A DNA stretch of 64,000 bases from Liminaster sp045576355 (GCA_045576355.1 JAZNGG010000027.1:61291-125290); one strand, 5' to 3'. Counted from the stretch's first letter, positions 43,214 to 52,212 are shown. Program-made: numbers and translations. Notes: generated by a model not told the origin, from the sequence alone.

Positions 43214-43260
43214 GAAGCGTTGAAAGTAAAGAGACAAACATCTCAACCTTTCAACGCTTC
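43214..43260 (-). terminator. tmRNA terminator
   Basis: GAAGCGTTGAAAG and CTTTCAACGCTTC form a 13-bp stem just after the tmRNA 3' end; on the minus strand it is followed by TTCTTGTTGT. Confidence 0.7.
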
Positions 43261-43275
43261 ATCAAAATATGCTCG

Positions 43276-43674
43276 TGGAGCTGGAGGGGTTCGAACCCTC
43301 GTCCAAACAGGGAACCAATGCGCTTTCTACATGCTTATTCCGGCCTCCATTTTCGTGCGCTATCAAGACCCGGACCACCAAATAACGCCTTATCTCCTAA
43401 GATTTCACCATGCCGACGGAGCGCAACATGATTAGTCCCGATTTACCTGCACCACCGCTTCGGAACGCCTCGGAACACCGGCATCCGGGTGATGTCTTGT
43501 CGCCACTATCCTTGAGCGGCGATTAAGCCAAATAATCTACTATACTTCGATTAGGCAGCAAGAGCGTAGTTATTCTCGCCAATTATATTTCGCCATCATG
43601 GATTAAAGTGATAGGTGACGTCTCACTGCATGCTTACACACAGATCCATCCCGCTGTCAAAGCCGGTCAGCCCC
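43276..43674 (-). ncRNA. ssrA: transfer-messenger RNA
   Basis: The 5' end GGGGCTG pairs with CAGCTCC next to a T-loop reading GGTTCGAACCC. The CCA end is not encoded. The tag frame reads (A)-GENNYALAA-stop, encoded at about 43574-43546, a form known from Porphyromonas and Prevotella. Length is about 399 nt. The RNA frees stalled ribosomes and tags the nascent protein for proteolysis, together with SmpB (not in the window). Confidence 0.96.
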
Positions 43675-43689
43675 ATGTAAAGACAGGCA

Positions 43690-43721
43690 CAAAGGTAAGG
43701 GAAGTTTGGTAAACCGCCAAA
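43690..43721 (-). promoter_or_regulatory. tmRNA promoter
   Basis: The minus strand reads TTTG (43721-43718), 20 nt, then TACCTTTG (43697-43690). Transcription would start a few bases before the 5' end at 43674. Confidence 0.75.
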
Positions 43722-43867
43722 CAAATAAATGGTTTTATTATTTAAAGTGTTCTATTTTATCATATAAAGTGTTCTATATTTCATCTTTCTTGTCTGGTTT
43801 TGTGTCGCATTTTCCTGTTTTAAAGAGGTTTTTACAAGGTGTCTTTTTCTATATCAAAAAAAATAAT

Positions 43868-43875
43868 TATCTTTG
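43868..43875 (+). promoter_or_regulatory. -7 box of the ketosynthase cluster
   Basis: TATCTTTG lies 45 nt before the start codon in AT-rich DNA; the -33 region is T-rich without a clear TTTG. Confidence 0.6.
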
Positions 43876-43919
43876 CCCCGTTATTGGTTAAATCGATTAT
43901 TCTGTTATAATTTAAACAA

Positions 43920-45146
43920 ATGAACAATAGAAGAGTTGTTATTACCGGTATGGGTATTTGGTCCTGCTTGGGCAAGAATCTGGATGAAGTTCGTGATTCT
44001 CTTTACACAGGTAAATCCGGTATTATTTTCGATCCCGCACGCAAAGAAATGGGATTCCGTTCAGCCTTAACTGCAAAACTTGAACAACCAGACCTTAAGG
44101 GACTTGTGGCTCGTAACCAGAGAGTTTATATGCCGGAACAGGCTAAATATGCTTATATGGCGACTATTGAGGCCATGCATAACGCAAAGTTGGATCAAGA
44201 ATTCATCGAGAACCACGAGGTAGGTCTCCTTTACGGCAATGACAGTACTGCTGATGCTGTGGTCAACAGTGTCGATAAAATGCGTCAATATAAAGACACC
44301 ACCCTTTGCGGTTCAGGGGCTATTTTCCAATCCATGAACTCTACGGTGACGATGAATCTGGGATGCCTCTTCAAACTGCGTGGCATCAACTTGACAGTCT
44401 CCGGAGCTTGTGCATCCGGATCACATGCCATCGGATTAGGCTCACTCTTGATCAAGTGGGGTCTTCAGGACTGCATCGTCTGCGGTGGTGCTCAGGAGGT
44501 CAATCCTTTCTCCATCGGGTCTTTTGACGGCATCTCCGCCTTCTCTACCCGCGAGGATGAGCCGACCAAAGCCAGCCGTCCTTTCGACCGAGATCGTGAC
44601 GGACTCGTTCCCGGCGGAGGCGCAGCCACGGTCATCATCGAGAGCTATGAACATGCCGTGAAGCGTGGTGCTCTGATCTTAGGAGAGATCTGCAGCTACG
44701 GCTTCTCATCCAATGGCGACCACATCTCTTCCCCCAACGTGGCAGGTCCGACTCGCTCTCTGCTTATGGCATTGGAGCAGGCAGGCATGGGCATCGAAAA
44801 CATCGGTTATATCAACGCCCACGCCACATCTACACACGTCGGTGATACCAATGAGGCTAAAGCCATCTATAACGTATTTGGCGACAAGATGCCTCCTGTC
44901 ACTTCTACCAAAGGACAGACCGGTCACGAAATGTGGATGGCAGGTGCTTCGGAAATCATCTATTCGATGTTGATGATGAAGAATAACTTCATTGCCGGCA
45001 ACCTCAACTTTGAGAACCCCGACGAAGATAGTGCAAAACTCAACATCGTGGCACAACGGACTGAGGCTCATTTCGACACGTTCCTCTCCAACTCGTTCGG
45101 CTTTGGAGGCACCAATTCAACCCTCATCGTTAAAAACATAGATTAA
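43920..45146 (+). CDS. beta-ketoacyl-ACP synthase (FabF-like)
   Basis: 408 residues with the complete KAS I/II active site: GACASG with Cys164, NAHATSTHVGD with His301, and STKGQTGHEMWMAGA with Lys331 and His336. It condenses malonyl-ACP with an acyl chain. Sequences such as FRSALTAKLEQPDLKGLVARNQRVYMPEQAKYAYMA set it apart from housekeeping FabF and recall ketosynthases of Bacteroidetes aryl-polyene, flexirubin and dialkylresorcinol clusters. It is the first gene of a group with an ACP, two hotdog dehydratases and an exporter. Confidence 0.88.
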   Translation: MNNRRVVITGMGIWSCLGKNLDEVRDSLYTGKSGIIFDPARKEMGFRSALTAKLEQPDLKGLVARNQRVYMPEQAKYAYMATIEAMHNAKLDQEFIENHEVGLLYGNDSTADAVVNSVDKMRQYKDTTLCGSGAIFQSMNSTVTMNLGCLFKLRGINLTVSGACASGSHAIGLGSLLIKWGLQDCIVCGGAQEVNPFSIGSFDGISAFSTREDEPTKASRPFDRDRDGLVPGGGAATVIIESYEHAVKRGALILGEICSYGFSSNGDHISSPNVAGPTRSLLMALEQAGMGIENIGYINAHATSTHVGDTNEAKAIYNVFGDKMPPVTSTKGQTGHEMWMAGASEIIYSMLMMKNNFIAGNLNFENPDEDSAKLNIVAQRTEAHFDTFLSNSFGFGGTNSTLIVKNID

Positions 45147-45233
45147 TCTCTTTCCTCGGAGAGCAGATTATTCATTTGCTCCTCCTCTGAAAAGAGAGAC
45201 AGTATAAATCCATCAATCAAAAAAACAGAAATT

Positions 45234-45476
45234 ATGACAAAAGAAGAAATCATCGCCAAGGTAAACGAGGTGCTCGCAGAAGAATTTGAAGTAGAAGAAA
45301 GTGTCATCACTCCCGATGCAGACATCAAATCTACATTGGAACTTGATAGCTTGAGTCTTGTTGATCTCGTTGCTCTCATCGACACCACTTTCAAAGTGAA
45401 GATCCAGACAGCAGACCTTCCGTCTGTCAAGACCTTTGGAGCTCTCTACGACTACATCGAGTCTCGCCAAGCTTAA
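45234..45476 (+). CDS. acyl carrier protein
   Basis: 80 residues. LELDSLSLVDLVALI contains the DSL motif with Ser39 as the phosphopantetheine attachment site, and the acidic helix II pattern is present. It is a dedicated carrier, since it sits between a ketosynthase and dehydratases instead of with fabF/fabD housekeeping genes. The gap of 87 nt before it contains a weak hairpin. Confidence 0.9.
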   Translation: MTKEEIIAKVNEVLAEEFEVEESVITPDADIKSTLELDSLSLVDLVALIDTTFKVKIQTADLPSVKTFGALYDYIESRQA

Positions 45477-45710
45477 TAAAACAAACACCAAGAGACAAAA
45501 GAGGCTGACGATGTGTCATATGGTGCATCCGTTGCTTCATTACTCTCAATATTAGGATTTGGTCATGTACGTTAGTACACTCCCTGCATCCTCAATATAA
45601 GTGCCTTGCACTTTATCACATTCTTATATACCTAAAGAGGCTGCGCCAAAATTTCACATTTTGACACAGCTTCTTTGGCTTTACAGGAACGTCTAAAAGA
45701 CTATTTACCC
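45477..45710 (+). other. gap inside the lipid cluster with terminator-like hairpin
   Basis: No gene is seen. At 45636-45672 AAGAGGCTG pairs with CAGCTTCTT and CAAAAT with ATTTTG, followed by TTT, which looks like an intrinsic terminator. A small GTAC-GTTA-GTAC palindrome lies near 45568. Confidence 0.55.
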
Positions 45711-46130
45711 ATGCTCTACCAAGGCGAAGAAATAAAAGAACTGATCCCTCAGCGCGATCCCATCCTGATGGTACATGCTCTCGAAAAAGTCGAGGGCGAT
45801 GTGGCCCATACCCATCTGGTGATCCAAAGTGACAATTTCTTTTGCGAAGAAGGTCACCTCGCCGAACCGGGAATCATCGAACACATAGCTCAGTCTGCCT
45901 CCGCATTCGCCGGATATAAGGCGGTCAGACAAAACCTCCCTGCCCCAATCGGGTATATCGGTGAGGTAAAAAAATTCAAGCTATACCGCCATCCGCTCAT
46001 CGGAGAGACTCTGCACACCACCATCACCATGGGAACCGAAGTGGGAGGAGTAACTCTCCTGACCGGTACATCATACGTGGGAGACGAGAAGGTGGCAGAG
46101 ACATCAATGAAAATTTTTGTAGAACAGTAA
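45711..46130 (+). CDS. hotdog-fold 3-hydroxyacyl-ACP dehydratase (ApeP/FabZ-like)
   Basis: 139 residues from the ATG at 45711; the frame extends up to a TTG at 45675 inside the terminator-like hairpin, which is rejected. LIPQRDPILMVHALEKVEG is the hotdog start. The active-site region reads EEGHLAEPGIIEHIAQSAS, where FabZ has HFPGxPxxPGVLxxE: the His and Glu are kept but the proline-rich loop differs, as in the ApeP type. It should dehydrate the 3-hydroxyacyl intermediate. Confidence 0.82.
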   Translation: MLYQGEEIKELIPQRDPILMVHALEKVEGDVAHTHLVIQSDNFFCEEGHLAEPGIIEHIAQSASAFAGYKAVRQNLPAPIGYIGEVKKFKLYRHPLIGETLHTTITMGTEVGGVTLLTGTSYVGDEKVAETSMKIFVEQ

Positions 46131-46156
46131 CCCCCTACTTCCGAGACGAATATCTC

Positions 46157-46528
46157 ATGCTTCTAAACGAAAAATTCTATACGATTGCAGGTGTGGACCG
46201 CATCGATGATCAACATGCGACCTACCACATCTCACTCCTTGCAGACTGCGATGTCTATCGGGGACATTTCCCCGGCAAACCGGTTTGCCCGGGTGTCTGT
46301 GAGATCGAAACACTCAAAGAGTGCGTCATGCACATGACAGGCAAAAACCTCTCCATAACCACGGTCAAACAATGCCGTTTTACAGCCGTAGCATCCCCGG
46401 AGAAATCCCTCACAGCCGACATAACAATCTCCCTCGAACCTATCGAGGAGGGCGGTTACAAAGTGCAGGCTACCTGGGCTGATGCCGAAACCTCATATAT
46501 GGACTTTAAAGGAGAGATGAAGCCATGA
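46157..46528 (+). CDS. hotdog-fold dehydratase (ApeI/FabZ-like)
   Basis: 123 residues. RGHFPGKPVCPGVCEIETLKE is the full active-site motif with His and Glu, so this looks like the catalytically complete member of the pair. With the preceding gene it may form a heterodimeric dehydratase, as proposed for aryl-polyene systems. The gap to the previous gene is 26 nt, and the stop overlaps the exporter start by 4 nt (ATGA). Confidence 0.83.
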   Translation: MLLNEKFYTIAGVDRIDDQHATYHISLLADCDVYRGHFPGKPVCPGVCEIETLKECVMHMTGKNLSITTVKQCRFTAVASPEKSLTADITISLEPIEEGGYKVQATWADAETSYMDFKGEMKP

Positions 46529-49017
46529 CCGAACTGTGTATCCGTATCTATCATTATCTCCGAGCCCACAGACTCGTCTTCTGGCTTTCCATGCTGCTCT
46601 CGACAGCATTTTTCGGTTATTTTGCTGCACAGATACATCTCGAAGAGGATATAGCCAAGTTGCTCCCCTCCTCCAAGAACGAGGACGGCTCGACCAAACT
46701 GGCATTTGCCGATCTGCGCATCAAGGACAAGACATTCTTACTCTTTGAAGACCGCAATGGCATCGGACCCGAACGTCTGGCAGAAGTGGCAGACTCATTT
46801 GTTGAGACCATCAACGCACAAAATGCCGCCATGGACAGCACCTCACACGTCATCGGAGACATCCTCTCTGTGATGCCGGCTGACCTGATGATCGACGCCC
46901 TGGACTTCATGTGCAGTAATCTCCCCACCTATATCGACGAAAGCGCCTATGCCTCTCTCGACACACTCCTCACAGAGGAAGCGATGACCCGACAGATGCT
47001 TTCCAATCGCGAAGCTCTGCTCTCCCCGATCGGCAGTGCATTGGGAGACGCCATAGCCATAGACCCCATCGGACTCCGCAACATACTGCTCAACGGCATG
47101 CAAGGTGTCGTCAAAGGGATGGGTGGAAGTTATACGATCTATAACAACCACTTCTTCACCCCGGACACCACGGTCTGCATCGCCTTTGTCACCCCCAATT
47201 TCTCCTCTTTCAACACCGGACAGGGAGCCAAACTCTTCTCCATGCTCAACGAGGAGATCGATCGTTTTCAGCAGACACACCCCGATGTCCTGATCTGTTA
47301 CCACGGATCTCCGGCACGCGGAGCCTACAACTCCTGGCAGATCAAGTCAGACCTGAAAACCACCATCATCGGATCGCTCATTGTCGTACTGCTCTTTATC
47401 TTCATCTGCTTCCGCAACTATAACACCATCCCGCTGCTGTTGCTTCCGGTCGGCTTTGGCACTTGTTTCGGACTCGCCATGATGTATTTCATCAAAGGAC
47501 AGTTTTCGCTGCTTGCCTTAGGCATCGGAGCCATCGTGCTCGGTGTGGCGCTCAGCTATGTGCTCCATGTCCTTACCCATTATAAATATGTGAGTGACCC
47601 GGAGCAAGTCTTGCGAGATCAAGTCAAACCGGTCTTCCTCGGCTGCCTCACCACCATCGGGTCGTTTATGGGATTGATCTTCATTCAGACAGAACTATTG
47701 CAGGACTTCGGACTCTTTGCCTCCTTTGCCGTAATCGGCACGACGATATTCAGTCTGATCTTCCTCCCGCAATTCTTCAATCCGAAAAAGAATAAACGTA
47801 ACCGCAGGGCATTTGCCATCATCGATCGGTTTAATGTTTATCCTTTCGACCGTCGGCCGGCACTATTGATCGGCATCGGCCTCATCTGCGCTATCTGCAT
47901 AGGATTTTATCTGGCTCGTGGATCGGAATTTGATGCCGATATGCGCAATATCGGATATCTTTCAGACAACGTCACATACTCCGAAACCCTCCTCCAGGAA
48001 AAGACCCGAAGCGGCGATAAACAACAATATTTTGCCTCCTCCGGCAGCAGCATGGAGGACGCACTCTCTAATTTTGCCTTGATGGCCGATCGTTTAGACT
48101 CGTTGCAGGCAGTCGGTCTCGTCAAGAGCTACACGCGCACCGATGACATCTTTGTCCCGATGGAGCGCCAACAACGACGCATCGAAGCATGGCAAAACTA
48201 CTGGACCCCAGAGCGCCTCGACCTCGTGCGGACACTCATTGCCCGGACTGCGCCCCGTGCCGGATTCCATCCGGAGGCTTTCGAGCCTTTCTTCGAGATG
48301 GCAACCGAGGAGTATGCACCCGTGGCTCTATATGAAGAGGGGATCATCCCTCCGGGATTACTCTCCACGATGATGGAGAAAAGCTATGGTGGTGACTACC
48401 TTTGCTTCACCTCTGTCACCTGCGAGATGGACACCATCAGAGGTAAACAGACAGACTATCATCGCATCTGTGATGCCATCGCTTCACAACCCAACATGAT
48501 GGTGCTTGACACTTATTATTACACGACAGACACTCTGCTTCAGCTCAATGATGACTTCAACATCCTGCAATGGATCTCTATGGCATTTGTCTTCATCGTG
48601 CTCCTTTTCTCATTCCGCAGTCTCCGTCTGGCGCTGCTCGGATTCTTCCCGATCCTCGTCAGCTGGCTCATCGTATTGGGAGCCATGGTAATCTTTGATG
48701 TCAAGTTTAATCTGATCAACATCATTATTTCCACTTTCATTTTCGGTATTGGTGTGGACTACAGCATCTTCGTCCTCAGTGGTCTCTTAGGGCAAGACAA
48801 AGATGTGCTTTTGCTCTCATATCACAAGACGGCAATCCTCTTTAGCGCTGTGGTACTCATAGTTACCGTGGCCTCCATGCTTTTCGCGCTCCACCCGGCA
48901 ATACAGTCTGTCGGCTTTGCCACACTTGTCGGCATGGTTTCGGCTGTAGTCATCTCCTATGTCATCCAGCCCTTCCTCTTCCGGAAACTGATCGGAGACA
49001 GACGAAAAAGGAAATAA
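46525..49017 (+). CDS. MMPL/RND-family lipid exporter
   Basis: 830 residues in two homologous halves, each with one membrane helix, a large periplasmic domain and about five more helices (for example TTIIGSLIVVLLFIFICF and ILQWISMAFVFIVLLFSF). LLALGIGAIVLGVALSYVLHVLTHYK and FIFGIGVDYSIFVLSGLLG carry the charged or polar residues of the RND proton relay. In aryl-polyene and flexirubin clusters a protein of this type moves the lipid-linked product across the inner membrane. Translation is coupled to the dehydratase. Confidence 0.87.
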   Translation: MTELCIRIYHYLRAHRLVFWLSMLLSTAFFGYFAAQIHLEEDIAKLLPSSKNEDGSTKLAFADLRIKDKTFLLFEDRNGIGPERLAEVADSFVETINAQNAAMDSTSHVIGDILSVMPADLMIDALDFMCSNLPTYIDESAYASLDTLLTEEAMTRQMLSNREALLSPIGSALGDAIAIDPIGLRNILLNGMQGVVKGMGGSYTIYNNHFFTPDTTVCIAFVTPNFSSFNTGQGAKLFSMLNEEIDRFQQTHPDVLICYHGSPARGAYNSWQIKSDLKTTIIGSLIVVLLFIFICFRNYNTIPLLLLPVGFGTCFGLAMMYFIKGQFSLLALGIGAIVLGVALSYVLHVLTHYKYVSDPEQVLRDQVKPVFLGCLTTIGSFMGLIFIQTELLQDFGLFASFAVIGTTIFSLIFLPQFFNPKKNKRNRRAFAIIDRFNVYPFDRRPALLIGIGLICAICIGFYLARGSEFDADMRNIGYLSDNVTYSETLLQEKTRSGDKQQYFASSGSSMEDALSNFALMADRLDSLQAVGLVKSYTRTDDIFVPMERQQRRIEAWQNYWTPERLDLVRTLIARTAPRAGFHPEAFEPFFEMATEEYAPVALYEEGIIPPGLLSTMMEKSYGGDYLCFTSVTCEMDTIRGKQTDYHRICDAIASQPNMMVLDTYYYTTDTLLQLNDDFNILQWISMAFVFIVLLFSFRSLRLALLGFFPILVSWLIVLGAMVIFDVKFNLINIIISTFIFGIGVDYSIFVLSGLLGQDKDVLLLSYHKTAILFSAVVLIVTVASMLFALHPAIQSVGFATLVGMVSAVVISYVIQPFLFRKLIGDRRKRK

Positions 49018-49052
49018 CAGAGGCAGCAATTTTTATAACAAACACTATATAG

Positions 49053-49151
49053 CGACATTCAAACGACATTCTCACGTCATTTAAACGCCTTTTTAACGAC
49101 CTTCGTGAAGTCATAAAGCGATCTTTGTGCACTCACGAAGGTCGCTTTATA
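49053..49151 (+). repeat. 11-bp-period array ending in a hairpin
   Basis: Nine 11-bp units follow without gaps from 49053 (CGACATTCAAA, CGACATTCTCA, CGTCATTTAAA, CGCCTTTTTAA, CGACCTTCGTG and so on). The last units also form a 16-bp hairpin, TAAAGCGATCTTTGTG with CACGAAGGTCGCTTTA (49114-49149). GACCTTCGTG (49098-49107) is an exact alternative partner of CACGAAGGTC (49134-49143). Confidence 0.7.
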
Positions 49152-49263
49152 TGTAAATCGCTCCCTCGCGCACGCGCGATATTATAATAGGTATAAGAAG
49201 CCGATCATGCTTTATCCTAATAAATTCCCGATAAATGATTAAGCCAGCCGAAAGGGTATTTTT

Positions 49264-49411
49264 AACGAGCGTACCCTCGTCGGTCAATGAGGGTAGCCTC
49301 GTGACTTAACGCGCGTAGCCTCGTTGGTCAATGAGGGTAGCCTCGTTGGTCAACGAGCGTACCCTCGTGAACTCACACCCGTAGCCGCGTGATTACACAA
49401 CGAGGCTGCGC
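49264..49411. repeat. 22-bp-period intergenic array C
   Basis: Units start at 49264, 49286, 49308, 49330, 49352, 49374 and 49396 (the last is partial). The core is AACGAGCGTACCCTCG or AATGAGGGTAGCCTCG, and the 6-nt joint is TTGGTC, TCGGTC, TGACTT, TGAACT or TGATTA. It lies between convergent genes. Confidence 0.88.
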
Positions 49412-49430
49412 CAAAATCTGACGCAGCCTC
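49402..49430. terminator. hairpin between convergent genes
   Basis: GAGGCTGCG and CGCAGCCTC form a 9-bp perfect stem with an 11-nt loop. The 5' arm is the last unit of array C. There is no strong T tract on either side. Confidence 0.55.
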
Positions 49431-49485
49431 GATAATCGATCACTCACAATGATCACACAAAATGCTTCAAAGTTTCAGCCTTCTC

Positions 49486-51345
49486 CTAAAATGGGAATAA
49501 GAGAGGTAGCACCAGGATCATTACTATACCGAGTATGATCTGTAGCGGTAAACCCACTTTCACATAATCAAAAAATTTGTACTGACCGGCGGGCATCACC
49601 AATGCATTAGGCGGAGTAGAGAAAGGTGATGAGAAACAGAGACTCGCACCCAGTGTAACGGCAAAGAGCAAGGGGACAGGACTGACACCCACCTGCAAAG
49701 CACACTTCATGGCGATAGGAGCCATAAGGACCGCCGTGGCTGTGTTGCTGATAAACATCGTCAGCAGAGAAGTGGCAAAGTAGATGCCTGCGAGCAGCAG
49801 TATCGGACTATAACTTCCCAAATTAGAGGCCAAAGTGTTGGAAATCCAGGAGGCAACTCCGGTTTTCTCCAAAGCTAAAGACATAGGCATCATGGCTCCG
49901 ATGAGCACGATACTTTCCCAGTTTATGGTCTTATAGGCAGCCTCGACATTGCGGAAACAGCCCGTCAGCACCATCAGCAATCCGGCAATGATCACCGCAG
50001 TGACAGGCTTGATGGGAATAAAATCAAATACCATCGTAACGATCATTGCGATCATAATAGCGGCAGCGACCGGAGCTTTATAGTCCAATGTGACTTTGGC
50101 TGCCTCCTCGAGAGGATTACCGATCACAATCCATTCGTCGGTCTCCTTTTCCAGCTCCGCAATGTTATCCCATGTGCCCTGCACCAGCAACACATCGCCC
50201 ATCTGTATTTTCTCATCGGCAAGATCATCGCTAATATATCTATTCTTACGGCGCAAACCAAGCACACTTACGTTATAGCGATTACGGAATCCGACCTCTT
50301 TGACAGACTTATTGATTACAGACGAAGAGGAGGTCAAGACAATCTCCGCCACACCGATATCATAAAACTCCATATTGTTTTTCTGCTGATTCTCATTGTC
50401 GAGCAAGAGAGTCAAAGCATAGTCCTCGGCAAAGCGCTCGACATTCTCCTTACTGCCCAGCACAAAAAGAATGTCATCGACCTGCAAGATCGTATCTGAA
50501 TTTGCAGCCTTCTGCACCATTCTCTTGGTAATCAGACCTTGCTGTGTGTCCTTGCTTCTGACTTCCACAACATTGAGACCATACTTGATGCGGGTATTGA
50601 GTTCGAAAAGTTTCTTATTATTCACAAGAGACGTAGCTCCGACAGAGAGACAATAAAGATTATCTGCCACGCCATACTCATTGATCAATCTCTTCAACGA
50701 TTTGCCACTATAGGCATTGTTGTCATTCCCGGCACCGGGTTTAGAGAGGAACTTTTTACTGAGCGGCAACAAAATCAGTGTACCGACAAAGGCGCAAATA
50801 AGACCCACCGGCAAGAATGTGAAGAACCCCAGTCCCTCAAAACCGCCCTTGATCAATTCCTCATTGATAATAATGTTAGGGGGGGTACCGATAAGGGTCA
50901 TCATACCGCTCATGCTACTGGCAAAAGCCAAAGGCATCAACAGGCGGCTCGGATTCATTTGGATGCTCATCGCCATGCTCACCACGATGGGGATCATGAT
51001 CGCTACGGTTCCCGTATTGCTCACAAAAGCACCCATAACCGATGTCACAGCGATCACAAGGACGAAAAGTCTCGTTTCACTATGCCCCGCAAGCTTCATC
51101 AGTCGCGAACTCATCATCTTGGCGAGTCCGGTCTGAAAGATCGCTCCTCCGACTACAAACAGGCCGATCATCATGATCAACGCATTACTGGAGAATCCGG
51201 ACAAGGCCTCCTCCGGGGTGAGTATCCCTGCCACCATCAATCCGACAAGGGCACACAGCGCCACAATATCCGAGCGAATTTTACCATTGATAAAAAAAGC
51301 CACAGATAACGCTAAAATACCTAAAACTAAAATCTGATCCATCAT
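49486..51345 (-). CDS. SLC13/DASS-family permease with two RCK-C domains
   Basis: 619 residues. The N-terminal half of the membrane domain has SSNALIMMIGLFVVGGAIF and VSNTGTVAIMIPIV; the C-terminal half has FISNTATAVLMAPIA. These are the two SNT motifs of the family's sodium and substrate site. Between them (about 205-395) are two TrkA-C/RCK-C domains (VVEVRSKDTQQGLITKR..., then YNVSVLGLRRKNRYI...), a regulatory insert seen in sulfate or citrate/dicarboxylate members. It imports an anion, probably sulfate or a di/tricarboxylate, with sodium. A -7-like TAACTTCG box lies at 51443-51450 on the minus strand. Confidence 0.88.
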   Translation of the reverse strand: MMDQILVLGILALSVAFFINGKIRSDIVALCALVGLMVAGILTPEEALSGFSSNALIMMIGLFVVGGAIFQTGLAKMMSSRLMKLAGHSETRLFVLVIAVTSVMGAFVSNTGTVAIMIPIVVSMAMSIQMNPSRLLMPLAFASSMSGMMTLIGTPPNIIINEELIKGGFEGLGFFTFLPVGLICAFVGTLILLPLSKKFLSKPGAGNDNNAYSGKSLKRLINEYGVADNLYCLSVGATSLVNNKKLFELNTRIKYGLNVVEVRSKDTQQGLITKRMVQKAANSDTILQVDDILFVLGSKENVERFAEDYALTLLLDNENQQKNNMEFYDIGVAEIVLTSSSSVINKSVKEVGFRNRYNVSVLGLRRKNRYISDDLADEKIQMGDVLLVQGTWDNIAELEKETDEWIVIGNPLEEAAKVTLDYKAPVAAAIMIAMIVTMVFDFIPIKPVTAVIIAGLLMVLTGCFRNVEAAYKTINWESIVLIGAMMPMSLALEKTGVASWISNTLASNLGSYSPILLLAGIYFATSLLTMFISNTATAVLMAPIAMKCALQVGVSPVPLLFAVTLGASLCFSSPFSTPPNALVMPAGQYKFFDYVKVGLPLQIILGIVMILVLPLLFPF

Positions 51346-51717
51346 TTTTACAACCTGTATAAATACTCTTGATGAAAACTATTCCTAAAAGAAACAACTC
51401 CACCTTTATAAGAGTCACATATTGTTATTATTATTTACAGCGCGAAGTTACTACAAAATATGTTTACAAACCAAATAAATTCAGGGTTTTATGAGCAGCA
51501 ATATGTTTTTTTCTTGCTTATTTTTGCACGAATGTCTTACGACTCTTGCGAGAAGACATTCACACAAATGCGAGAAGGGAAAATATAAAAAAAATTACGG
51601 GCCGACACATTATAAAAGCCCCGGCCCGATCCATAAAGTGAGTATCCTCAAAACAACCTTATGAATATCGTTATTTAGTGAAACTAAATTGCACTGTTTT
51701 AATACAACATTAATTAT
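51346..51717. other. intergenic region with promoter-like boxes and hairpins
   Basis: No gene is seen. The minus strand has TAACTTCG at 51450-51443 for the permease gene. The plus strand has TATTTTTG at 51519-51526, directly followed by a GAATGTCTT/AAGACATTC stem (51530-51561) with an inner CTC/GAG pair; a small plus-strand RNA is possible but unsupported otherwise. Confidence 0.4.
51586..51629 (-). terminator. terminator of the DUF805 gene
   Basis: On the minus strand CGGGCCG and CGGCCCG pair (51628-51598), followed by TAATTTTTTTT. Confidence 0.85.
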
Positions 51718-52212
51718 TTATTTGATATTTGACTTCTTTGGAATACTTCGGGGTTCAACATCACAAGAATGTTTAGTAAGCCATATCATGAACAAAATAC
51801 CGATATAAAAAGTCATAAAACAGATTGTCCAACCAAAACCCATAAGAGCACTGAAGGAAAGCGTTTTAAAGATTAAAAGAAAACCTATAAGAGAAACAAC
51901 AATCGGCACATATAAAATCAAAATTGCCCAACGAGAAATACCGGCATCTGCCAATCTTCGGATCGTGCAAGTGATGTTGGGAATACTAAATAATAAGATC
52001 ATAAATGAATAATACACTATCTGAATCACAAGTTCTTTTCCAAAATCCTGATTCTTTGCAGCAGATACAATAAAGGGCATAAAAATAAAGGCCAAAACTA
52101 TTCCCAATATAACTCCATAAAGTTGAAACCACCAATACTCCGAACGAGAGGCCTTACCTTTGATGTTAAAATAATTCCGATAACAAGAACTAATAGACTT
52201 ACCAAATGTCAT
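51718..52212 (-). CDS. DUF805 membrane protein
   Basis: 164 residues with four hydrophobic segments. YRNYFNIKGKASRSEYWWFQLYGVI is the DUF805 start (Y-x-N-F-x-G-x-x-x-R-x-E-Y-W), and CTIRRLADAGISRWAILI matches its RRLHDxGxSxW block. The family's function is unknown; members sit in the inner membrane. A promoter-like TATATTTG lies far upstream at 52484-52491, implying a leader of about 265 nt. Confidence 0.85.
   Translation of the reverse strand: MTFGKSISSCYRNYFNIKGKASRSEYWWFQLYGVILGIVLAFIFMPFIVSAAKNQDFGKELVIQIVYYSFMILLFSIPNITCTIRRLADAGISRWAILILYVPIVVSLIGFLLIFKTLSFSALMGFGWTICFMTFYIGILFMIWLTKHSCDVEPRSIPKKSNIK

Noticed and set aside
45675..45710. TTG start of the first dehydratase at 45675
   Set aside because: It falls in the terminator-like hairpin, and the family begins near the ATG at 45711.
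50539..51309. Open frame of 256 codons on the plus strand
   Set aside because: It is antisense to the SLC13 permease and rich in His, Arg and Gln, as expected from the complement of a membrane protein gene.
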